Shown here in pieces: positions 56,836-64,000 of a stretch of 64,000 nt of DNA. The translations under genes and the position numbers were made by a program. Position 1 is the first letter of the stretch; every line of letters starts with the position of its first letter. The DNA comes from Aculops lycopersici (lineage: Eukaryota; Arthropoda; Arachnida; Trombidiformes; Eriophyidae): contig WNKI01000001.1 of NCBI GenBank assembly GCA_015350385.1, positions 3,763,965 through 3,827,964 of the forward strand. The letters run 5' to 3'. The notes beneath the pieces are model-generated. The model did no database searches. It was not told where the DNA came from and worked only from the letters and a program-made list of their open reading frames with translations.

Positions 56836-56984
56836 TTGTAGGTTGCGGTTTATTCTTTCACTCTTCAGATCCAATCAGTTTCCAGTCTGGACCAGAGTTG
56901 TATGTATAAAGAAAAATTGCATCAGCAATCTCTATTATCAGTATCAAGTGACACAAAAATATGCTATCACTTTCAATGAATGAT

Positions 56985-58934
56985 TCATCCCTCAACTATT
57001 GATTCATATGCATTGGATTTGTGCTTTGGCAAAAATTTGAAGTCTTCCGGAACCTTTCCAAGGAACATCTCGGATATTTTGACCCAATCGCTGACAGATG
57101 GACTAGACAACAAAGTCTCGAGCTCATCACGTCCCTTGTAGAGGGGAGGTCGTTCGTTGATTCTCTGAGGTAAAACTTCGAGCAATCCACTGGGAATGTA
57201 ACGGCAAGCGAATGATAGCCACTCCAGCAGATACTTGCGACAATTTTCAATACCCGTGGCATCACTACCCCAATGGTCCAAGCCAAAGTTTACGTAATCC
57301 TGTATTATGTCCAATCGTTCGCGACTTGATATATCCCAAGTTCTACGTTCCTTTATCTCGGTGAAGAGCCATGGTGACAGTAATGCACCGCGTGCAATCA
57401 TCACACTGGAAACATTTGGGTATTTTTCTAGATTCCCATAATAATCTTGCCATGAGATACAATCGCCCGAGCCGATTATTGGAATGTCGCCCGACTCCTT
57501 GCCACACTCATTAACATAATCCCAATCGGCCTCTCTTGCGTAACGCTGGTTTCTAGACCTTCCATGAATGGTGATGGCTCCAACGTACTTTGAAGTGAAT
57601 GGCTTGACAACAGAGTTTATAAGATTATGAGCTGTATTCTTGTCCTCGAGACAACCAGTCCTCATCTTGATTGTAACTGGAACCTTACTGACCATTGCCG
57701 CTCCGGCAATCATTTTGCGAAGCTTCGAAGGCCGACCCATTAATCCTGCACCAGCTCCAGATTGGTAAATCCATTCGGTTGGACATCCGCAGTTTATGTC
57801 TAAAAAGTCCAATTCAACTTGATCGTTCAACAGTTTTGCTATCTTTGTAATATGTTCCGGGTGGGTGCCTGTGATCTGGACTCCAAATATGTCCTCACTT
57901 TCGTGTCTCTTGATATGTGACCACTCCGACGGGTTTCCGTTCAATAGCGAGGAGCAAAGTGACATCTCGGCACAGGTGATATCACAGGACAACTTTTTAC
58001 ACAATCTCCTGAATGGTAGGTTACCAACTGTCGTCAAGGGCGCAAGGTAAAGCTTATTCTTGAAGTCCACCTTCTTTCTCTCGAAATCTCTATCCTTTAC
58101 AAATTCATCAACTAAAACAGCGCCAATTCGCTTGTTGGATGTATCGTCTTTCTTATTCTCGTTAGCTTCCTCACCTTCGTTCGTATTAACCTCTATATCG
58201 GCTTTGTACAAAGTGCTCATTGCTTTCGTTACAACATCAAAGTTGTACGTCTTCTTCCTGAGCTTGTGTTGGGTATTGTATTCAAGTTTGTTCGAGTATC
58301 TCTCAATAAAATCCTCTCGTCCTCCTCCGAGAGACCAACGTTTGTGATTGATCATATTATAAACTGACTGTTTGTCGTCCAATAATTTAGTATGATTTCT
58401 AGCAAACATACAAGCGACACCAAATTGACATCTTCCATAGGCAGTGTAGATGTAACAGGGTTTTGCTTCATCGAACAGGTTCTCTTCATATTCTTTGTAA
58501 ATTTTGTACAAGTCATGACTATAACTACAATGGTCATCATATGGGCACTTGCCTTCCTTTTCCATATACTTTAAACATAACCTCGAGGCTTTATCAACTT
58601 TCTCCTTGGGCGCCCCCTCATCGTCGTCACCTGCCTTTCTCTTAAAAGCCTTCTTACCAATCTTGTAACGCAACTTGTTCTTGTTCTGTCCCTTCAGTTT
58701 GTATTTACCATCTGGATACAAGTCGCGGTCGTCAACCTTTTGTCGCTTCTCTCCTTGTTCAGCATCTTTATCTGGCACATAATCCCAGTTGATAACTTGG
58801 CCTTTGACAAGAACCAAGAATTCCTCTTTAATTGGTGCTACACCTCTCAACTTTTTGCCACTGGCTATCTCTTGATCCGATTTGGCTTGCGGCTTCTCCT
58901 CGATCTCTGGCTTTTGTTCGGTAGTTTCGCTCAT
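56985..58934 (-). CDS. DUS3L: tRNA/mRNA-dihydrouridine(47) synthase, DUS3L
   Basis: A single exon of 649 residues, typical for the family. Two CCCH zinc fingers lie at about residues 120-140 (CLKYMEKEGKCPYDDHCSYS) and 160-181 (CYIYTAYGRCQFGVACMF). The flavin-binding TIM barrel starts near 292 (LYLAPLTTVGNLPFRRLCKK); the NCGCP motif near 381, including the catalytic cysteine, and GAGLMGRPSKL follow. The enzyme reduces uridine to dihydrouridine, at U47 in tRNA, using FMN and NADPH. ATG 58934 is selected; the ten codons upstream in frame start with TTG only. It is head to head with the PRP19-like gene across 368 bp. Confidence 0.93.
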   Translation of the reverse strand: MSETTEQKPEIEEKPQAKSDQEIASGKKLRGVAPIKEEFLVLVKGQVINWDYVPDKDAEQGEKRQKVDDRDLYPDGKYKLKGQNKNKLRYKIGKKAFKRKAGDDDEGAPKEKVDKASRLCLKYMEKEGKCPYDDHCSYSHDLYKIYKEYEENLFDEAKPCYIYTAYGRCQFGVACMFARNHTKLLDDKQSVYNMINHKRWSLGGGREDFIERYSNKLEYNTQHKLRKKTYNFDVVTKAMSTLYKADIEVNTNEGEEANENKKDDTSNKRIGAVLVDEFVKDRDFERKKVDFKNKLYLAPLTTVGNLPFRRLCKKLSCDITCAEMSLCSSLLNGNPSEWSHIKRHESEDIFGVQITGTHPEHITKIAKLLNDQVELDFLDINCGCPTEWIYQSGAGAGLMGRPSKLRKMIAGAAMVSKVPVTIKMRTGCLEDKNTAHNLINSVVKPFTSKYVGAITIHGRSRNQRYAREADWDYVNECGKESGDIPIIGSGDCISWQDYYGNLEKYPNVSSVMIARGALLSPWLFTEIKERRTWDISSRERLDIIQDYVNFGLDHWGSDATGIENCRKYLLEWLSFACRYIPSGLLEVLPQRINERPPLYKGRDELETLLSSPSVSDWVKISEMFLGKVPEDFKFLPKHKSNAYESIVEG

Positions 58935-59302
58935 GTTCTGGTGTTTGATAAGAATGATTTGCAAATTTGATATAAAACTGGATTGTTAAAATATCATTTA
59001 TTTGGTTGATAGATGAGATATGATGTGGAGATCGAAGTCTACCAACGAATTGGAATAATGCAGCAGAGTGAACTGAAAACACATGTGCGAATGTTTTTGT
59101 TTGCCATGCAGACACGCTGCCATCGTTATTGCACACGTGATTTGTGTTTGCTCGAAATACAGGTAAATGAAATATTTTCATCCAACTAAACTGGACTACA
59201 TAATACTTAAATTAGTACAGTATAGTATATACATAGATATAACTTAAACCAATATATAGTAACAACAATTTTCTTGCATCTATTATTGAATAATAAGGAA
59301 CA
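58935..59302. promoter_or_regulatory. Shared divergent promoter region
   Basis: 368 bp between the DUS3L start (minus) and the PRP19-like start (plus). A bidirectional promoter is likely. No TATA box at a clear distance. Confidence 0.4.
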
Positions 59303-59743
59303 ATGTCCATGTTGTGCGCCATCAGCCAACAGACGCCCGAGGAGCCGGTGGTTTCGCCCCTCTCGGGTTGCGTCTTCGAGAAGAGGCTTATCAAAAAGTA
59401 CATTAGCGAATACAGAAAGGATCCAATAACAAATGAACCCTTGGAAGAGGATCAGCTGATAGAAATAAAACAATTCTCAAAGGTTGTCAAGCCAAAATTA
59501 CCCACCACAAGCTCTATCCCCGACATTCTGGGTCAACTTCGCGACGAATGGGACTCTTGCATGTTGGATAGCTTTGAGCTAAAGCAGAATCTCATGACCA
59601 CAAGACAGGAACTATCACATGCATTATATCAGCTAGATGCCTCTTATCGAGTTATCGCTAGATTAAGAGGTGAAATTGAGGAGTTGCAAATGAAACTGAG
59701 GGAACAAAACGAGCATCCACAGCAAGCGCAAGATGATCATTAA
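59303..59743 (+). CDS. PRP19-like U-box protein without WD40 domain (146 aa)
   Basis: Residues 1-70 are a clear PRP19 U-box (CAISQQTPEEPVVSPLSG ... YRKDPITNEPLEEDQLIEIK), followed by the conserved SSIPDILGQLRDEWDSCMLD and the tetramerising coiled coil with TTRQELSHALYQLDASYRVI. PRP19 is the E3 ligase core of the spliceosomal NTC complex. The usual protein is ~500 residues with a C-terminal seven-blade WD40 propeller; here the frame ends in TAA after the coiled coil. An AATAAA signal lies at 59796, and the next gene begins at 60092. No WD40-like codons or plausible donor are seen, so this is either a truncated paralogue or a retrocopy. As it keeps the oligomerisation segment it could act as a dominant partner, which is inference. 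Confidence 0.82.
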   Translation: MSMLCAISQQTPEEPVVSPLSGCVFEKRLIKKYISEYRKDPITNEPLEEDQLIEIKQFSKVVKPKLPTTSSIPDILGQLRDEWDSCMLDSFELKQNLMTTRQELSHALYQLDASYRVIARLRGEIEELQMKLREQNEHPQQAQDDH

Positions 59744-60091
59744 CTCTGATGGTTGCCCAAAGAAGATTGTTGATTATTTATCTTTTACTCTTTTAATAAA
59801 TTAATTCCAAATGTTCAAAATCACTCTTTACTTTTCGATATAATTATTTTAGGTGAGGGTGGGGGGAGTTTGTTAAAATCAATCACAACGAGCACGAAGC
59901 CGCCAACTGGCTCGGTGGGTGACGGTTTCTACATGGGAATTCCCGAACTCATCTCTGCTGTGGTCTCTATGTTGAATGGATAGTTGGAGATAAAATGAAA
60001 GTGAGACTTAAATACATCCTGTCTTTTTAGTGCTAGTAAATGTTCACTTTGATGCTCAAATAAATCAACCCTAAAAAATTAACGTCTTATC
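59744..60091. other. Intergenic
   Basis: The 3' end of the PRP19-like gene and the 5' flank of the next gene. Nothing further seen; in particular no WD40 coding sequence. Confidence 0.5.
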
Positions 60092-61147
60092 ATGTTGAGC
60101 TATGCAAGATTTCCGGTAGCCTTATTAGCGTTTGTCGTTGGATGCATCGTTTGCTCAACTTACATCGATGCAGCTCCAGCTAATGTTATCATCAATGGAA
60201 ATTATGTCGACGACGACACGGATGTCGCCGCCATTTGGGAGCAAATCCAACGCCAGGAGGCGGCCCAATCAGCGCAACCACCTGCTGAAACAACTGAATC
60301 TTTGAGTTATCTGTTCGAATTTTCAGAAGGGCGAAGGGCTCCAGTTTCAGCGGAACAACTTGAGAGACGTAAATTGATGTGGGAGATAGCAAATTCAGGA
60401 CAATCGCTTGGACAGACAAACTTGGTTATACCGAATCAAGACTCCATTACTACTCCGAGGCTTAGAACAACCGCAAAACCCGTGACCACTACCGCAACCA
60501 CCACAACCAGGAGACCTGCATCATCCACATCCTCGATTTCGAGACCCCTAAATCCTCGAGAGGCAGCCCTTCAGATGGCACTAGCTCGCTTTCAATCGAC
60601 GAGCACCGAGCCAAGTGAGGCCAATTCGGCTGGCAGCCAAAGAGTAGGGCCAACAACTGAGAGCGCAACGGTAAGCTGCTCAATTTGCTTGGATCAATTG
60701 TTCGAAGATGATCGGAATGGCGACACAGGTACTAGATGTAATCACTTGCAATCAACGACAACAAATCCAATAGTAACTACTCCAACAACCGAAATGCCAA
60801 CTACAACAAGGACTACGCTTCGTCCAACGGAGGCAACCACAACTTTAACCACAAGCTCAGAAAATCCAACACCCGCTATAGTAATTGCAACCGTTGCACC
60901 GACAACAGCACTGACCACAACCACAACTACTTCTTCATTAAGACCAACTTCACAATCACCAACAATATTAATTACACCATCAATAATAACTACTTCTCAA
61001 CCATCGATTGAAATAACATCAACCAGAACTAGAACAACCACTAGTGACCCGCGTGACATGGTGGCGGATGACGTTAGTATGGAGGAAATCTTACGTAGAA
61101 TTGAAGAATTAGAAGGGAGAGCAATATCCTCGACACAAAGCCCCTGA
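60092..61147 (+). CDS. Secreted Thr-rich mucin-like protein (351 aa)
   Basis: The N-terminus is a signal peptide (FPVALLAFVVGCIVCSTYID, then AAPA, a likely cleavage site). After a short charged region it becomes Thr/Ser/Pro-rich (residues ~115-165 and ~220-325), as in O-glycosylated mucins. Residues ~194-212 carry CSICLDQLFEDDRNGDTG and a following Cys-Asn-His, resembling the first half of a RING, but the second half is absent. The C-terminus is an acidic helix-like segment (MEEILRRIEELEGR). I do not recognise the family. Single exon. Confidence 0.75.
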   Translation: MLSYARFPVALLAFVVGCIVCSTYIDAAPANVIINGNYVDDDTDVAAIWEQIQRQEAAQSAQPPAETTESLSYLFEFSEGRRAPVSAEQLERRKLMWEIANSGQSLGQTNLVIPNQDSITTPRLRTTAKPVTTTATTTTRRPASSTSSISRPLNPREAALQMALARFQSTSTEPSEANSAGSQRVGPTTESATVSCSICLDQLFEDDRNGDTGTRCNHLQSTTTNPIVTTPTTEMPTTTRTTLRPTEATTTLTTSSENPTPAIVIATVAPTTALTTTTTTSSLRPTSQSPTILITPSIITTSQPSIEITSTRTRTTTSDPRDMVADDVSMEEILRRIEELEGRAISSTQSP

Positions 61148-61479
61148 TGATCGATGAATAGCATCATCAGCAACGACGACGATCCGCGATCCACATGAAC
61201 AGATGATGATGCTTTGGCAAGATGCAGAAAAGTTTGGTGATTTTCTGCATGTTAATTCCTAGAGAATCTTGCAAGTTCGCATAGTCGCCAAACCGGAAGT
61301 TGGCGTGTCAACTTGGAGTGTAGAAAGGTTCCATCTGTTTGAAACCGCTGGAGGATGGGAAAGCTATTCGTCTCATGAATCTTTTATTGGAATTTGGGTT
61401 TGCGAGCATGTGGATGCGGATTGTACCATTCGTCGAGAGAAATTTCGATTCTAATGACTCTTTTAACCGACTTATTAGC
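61148..61479. other. Intergenic, convergent gene ends
   Basis: Contains a perfect hairpin at 61222-61250 (ATGCAGAAAA / TTTTCTGCAT, 9-nt loop) and an ACCGGAAGT at 61292. No gene. Confidence 0.5.
61222..61250. repeat. Perfect hairpin, 10-bp stem, 9-nt loop
   Basis: The exact inverted repeat ATGCAGAAAA / TTTTCTGCAT lies between two convergent genes. Confidence 0.9.
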
Positions 61480-62225
61480 TCAATTGAGCAATCTTCGCTT
61501 CCATCTTCGATAGATTGGCTTTAGTTTGCTCGATATCAAATGCTCGTGCAAGTTTTGGTAGATGAGAATAACCAAGGAGATACCTGTTATACCTGCGCAC
61601 ACTACATATATACTAATAAAGTGCTTAATTGACAGTGGTGCTCCCTCTTGAAGTGGTTGTACTCCGCATTCGGTGTACTGATTCTTTGTTGGCCAATACA
61701 TCGATTGCCACCTTGCGACAAACCCATTCTCGATCATTAGAGTTAGCGCCGAGTCGAAGGCTTGAACGAAGGGCGAGTCTTTTTGTAAACCTATACCGAA
61801 GCCAACGGAGAAAAACTCCTCCTTGGCAAATTGCATCCTACAAGCTCTTAGTCGATTGTGCTCCTGTGCAACCTTGAAGGTGAGTATAGATTTTTCACGG
61901 ATATATGCTCGGCCAGATTCAATCACATACTTGACTCCCTCCTCGGCGGACTCCACCAACTTCATTCTTTTGCCCACCTGCCCATAAACAGTCGTTGCTT
62001 CAGACTGTCTAAATAACTCGTAGATAGCCGAGCCTACAGTTACACTCCAATCAATGGCATTTTGATTGACCAATTCCTGGAGTGTTTCAATGGTTCGAGG
62101 GCGACGTGGAACAACTAGTTGTCCGAAGAGGATTCCAAGGTAGATGTTCACAATTACAATCGTTGAAAGCCACCAAACACAAACGAGTATCCTAATTGGT
62201 GTTTGGCTCGGAGGGTTTTTAATGT
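61480..62225 (-). pseudogene. C-terminal half of an ionotropic (iGluR/IR) receptor
   Basis: About 248 residues. They begin at the M3 helix (RILVCVWWLSTIVIVNIYLG, then ILFGQLVVP), continue with the S2 ligand-binding lobe (TIETLQELV ... GFGIGLQKDSPFVQAFDSAL) and its Cys, and end with the M4 helix (IYVVCAGITGISLVILIYQN). The upstream S1 lobe, M1 and pore loop are missing: only ~390 bp remain before an oppositely oriented gene. An ATAG acceptor in phase 1 lies at the left end of the frame, so it may be a last exon of a longer gene whose other exons lie elsewhere, or a decayed fragment. It is closest to the IR or kainate-like class by pattern. There is no internal stop. Confidence 0.6.
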
Positions 62226-62613
62226 CTATCAAGTTATGATTTGTTTAGATGAAAGTGTGGATAGGTTATTAACTATTAGAGATTAGCGTTAATTGATAAG
62301 AGTAATAAATATAATGAATACTGTAAACAAAATTGATCAGATAGGTGAACAGACAGACGAGTAGACAATATTAGGGTGAGCATAGCAGAGTTCCAAGTGT
62401 TACATCGAAGTTGATGATATGCCAAGCACATAGATCCCGGTGCTTGAAACTCCACAGGTGGCATTGAGGAGAGATGCTACAAAATTGATTAGATCCATTC
62501 GAATGAGGAGACCGCAATCGCTGAATTGTTGCCCTCAGGTTACCCGTAAAAACCATCATTTTTGCAACTATTCTTGCTAACAACCCTCTTGAAGTGCATA
62601 AAAATTTCTCAAA
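62226..62613. other. Gap between receptor fragment and secreted protein
   Basis: Minus-strand frames exist but show no ligand-binding lobe or pore motif. It presumably holds the promoter of the plus-strand gene. Confidence 0.4.
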
Positions 62614-64000
62614 ATGATACAGAAACGCAGTCTCAACTGGGCCAGTGCCAGTGTTTTGATTGCTCTTATTTTATTAACTCTAGACCTATGCAACTCCACG
62701 CCAATTCCCTCCTTTTTAACTCACAAAGGTTGGTATGGGATAACAAGTAAACAAAGAACTTATCTAAGTAAGCAATTGGAGTTGCCAGTTTGGCGAGTTG
62801 AGGAGTACTTTTCAATTGAGAAACAACTCTCCTACAGCCTCTACACTCAGGTGAAACAGGATGTCAAAGAGAAGGAATATGACCCAATGATTCTAATATA
62901 TCACAAACGCAAGCTATTCTACCTGCAGAAGAACAAGTGTCAGTTAGATCAGCGACACGAGCCAACGACAACCTTTCCTTGGAAGTACAATGGTTATTCT
63001 AATAGTGTAACTCAGGGCCCGGCTAGCATTCTAGGTGTCGGTGGCTTGTGGTTGAATGCCATCGAGAAGGGAGTTGATTGTTCGGTTGACATTTTTGACA
63101 TTATGTATTGTGATTACGGCGATCGAACTGAAAAGATCCAGGTGAGGTTGGATTTCACTTATCCCTCCGAGGATCCAAGTTTGTCATTGCAACAGGTGAC
63201 AGTGGACCACAAGATGCAATTGCACGCTAAGTCCACGACTTTTCTGCAGGACATTCAGGTGGAGGCAACCATTGAATCCGTTACAAACTCGCTATCTGAG
63301 AAGCTGATTGAGGATGTTGAGAAATCATTGAAACTTTGCCAAGATTCCCTAGCCAACGCCGATCAACATTTATTTCCAAGTTTAATGCGTCGCCTATCGC
63401 AAAGTTCCAAACGAAGTTATGTAATTTCGTCAACAGTTTATCACTATGAAGAGGGCAACGTTCTTCAGATGGGCAACTCGAGCGAACCAAAAGTTGAGCA
63501 ATCTTTTATGATGAAAGAATGGTTTTCCTACGATAAAGAGCTACAAGCCATAGAGATTCAGGATAAAGCTGCTAAGAATAAGCTAAAGAAGAAGTATAAT
63601 CGATATATGGGCTACAGGGATCTAGCCACAAAGCAAACTGCAGCCTTTGCGATGGAGGGAAAATCATACGAATGGATCAAGTGCGAACTGGGTGATTTTC
63701 TCGATGATAAACTGATAAGATCATCCAAGTTAATGAGAAGAAAGATACATTTTGTTAGAAAGAGTGATATAAGCGTTGACCTGTTTGAATTTCATGCAGG
63801 TACACTAATTGGTTTGGGTGCTCTTCTAATGAACATTGCGGATATACCTAGGAAAAAGCTGCTCACCAATGACGCAACGACACAAACTTGGGGCAACGGA
63901 TCCAAAAGTGGCGCTTTAGAGTGGATTGTCAAGGACTCTGAACCAAGTCAAAGGATTCACCTGTACTTTCACAAATCAGCTCTCGACTCAACAGACTCCC
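62614..64000 (+). CDS. Large secreted protein, 5' part (open at window end)
   Basis: From ATG 62614 the frame stays open for 462 codons to the last base. It opens with a signal peptide (MIQKRSLNWASASVLIALIL, then LTLDLCNST). The rest is soluble, mixed alpha/beta-looking sequence with sparse cysteines, e.g. SILGVGGLWLNAIEKGVDCS (~res 140-160) and EWFSYDKELQAIEIQDKAA (~300). No known domain is recognised with confidence; the pattern recalls large invertebrate extracellular proteins of unknown function. The end is not in the window, and whether introns follow cannot be told. No intron is needed so far. Confidence 0.8.
   Translation, partial: MIQKRSLNWASASVLIALILLTLDLCNSTPIPSFLTHKGWYGITSKQRTYLSKQLELPVWRVEEYFSIEKQLSYSLYTQVKQDVKEKEYDPMILIYHKRKLFYLQKNKCQLDQRHEPTTTFPWKYNGYSNSVTQGPASILGVGGLWLNAIEKGVDCSVDIFDIMYCDYGDRTEKIQVRLDFTYPSEDPSLSLQQVTVDHKMQLHAKSTTFLQDIQVEATIESVTNSLSEKLIEDVEKSLKLCQDSLANADQHLFPSLMRRLSQSSKRSYVISSTVYHYEEGNVLQMGNSSEPKVEQSFMMKEWFSYDKELQAIEIQDKAAKNKLKKKYNRYMGYRDLATKQTAAFAMEGKSYEWIKCELGDFLDDKLIRSSKLMRRKIHFVRKSDISVDLFEFHAGTLIGLGALLMNIADIPRKKLLTNDATTQTWGNGSKSGALEWIVKDSEPSQRIHLYFHKSALDSTDS

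Larger units (their letters stand above)
50494..56984. other. Long gene-poor stretch
   Basis: Up to 50778 it may be coding for the upstream exon of the minus-strand DNA-binding gene. Beyond that I see CT tracts (51019-51045, 52596-52613, 52986-53002, 55392-55423), a hairpin at 52100-52125, the foldback element at 53831-54352, a 152-N gap at 55424-55575 and a coding-like relic at 56722-56835. No complete gene is supported. Confidence 0.45.

Noticed and set aside
60674..60744. RING-like CSICLDQLF in the Thr-rich secreted protein
   Set aside because: Only the first Cys pair and a Cys-Asn-His are present; the second zinc-binding half is missing and the protein is secreted.

Overview
This is eukaryotic nuclear DNA, most likely from a small arthropod. 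A chelicerate or mite-like animal is my best guess, at low confidence. Grounds seen in the sequence are canonical GT/AG introns (some about 100 bp, others over 1 kb), AATAAA signals, a Ty1/copia retrotransposon, CT/GA microsatellites with assembly gaps beside them, polyQ-rich proteins, an ionotropic-receptor fragment, and a shortened Dscam-like receptor. The shortened receptor resembles the short Dscam genes reported from Chelicerata, as I recall them.

Layout. 0.3-2.8 kb (-): NPRL3, a GATOR1 subunit. 3.2-10.5 kb (-): a giant secreted low-complexity protein of 2435 residues with mucin-like, basic, acidic and Gln/Met/Pro-rich blocks, a furin-type site and a 75-bp tandem repeat. 11.6-12.7 kb (-): a two-exon SLC25A26-type mitochondrial S-adenosylmethionine carrier. 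13.4-15.0 kb (+): an Arg/Ser/Pro-rich protein carrying SILK and RVxF protein phosphatase 1 docking motifs. 20.4-44.1 kb (+): a Dscam-like adhesion receptor that I assembled from ten exons into one frame of 1693 residues (3 Ig, 4 FN3, TM, cytoplasmic tail). Its 10.6-kb first intron holds an intact copia element at 26272-30870. 44.4 kb (+): a small RING protein. 46.4-47.8 kb (+): an FLVCR/SLC49-type transporter. 48.5-50.5 kb (-): a CENP-B/pipsqueak-type DNA-binding protein with a polyQ tail. 50.8-57.0 kb: no gene, but a foldback (inverted-repeat) element and a 152-N gap. 57.0-58.9 kb (-): DUS3L, a tRNA/mRNA dihydrouridine synthase, head to head with a PRP19-like protein (59.3 kb, +) that ends before any WD40 domain. 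60.1-61.1 kb (+): a secreted Thr-rich protein. 61.5-62.3 kb (-): the C-terminal half of an ionotropic receptor. 62.6 kb to the end (+): the start of a large secreted protein that stays open at the window edge.

The genes are mostly unrelated housekeeping, surface and secreted functions and are not a co-regulated cluster. The most notable items are the shortened Dscam-like gene and its microexons, the SILK/RVxF protein, the truncated PRP19 and receptor fragments, the foldback element, recurrent perfect short-loop hairpins in non-coding DNA, and a dispersed excess of the ETS-like octamer CCGGAAGT.
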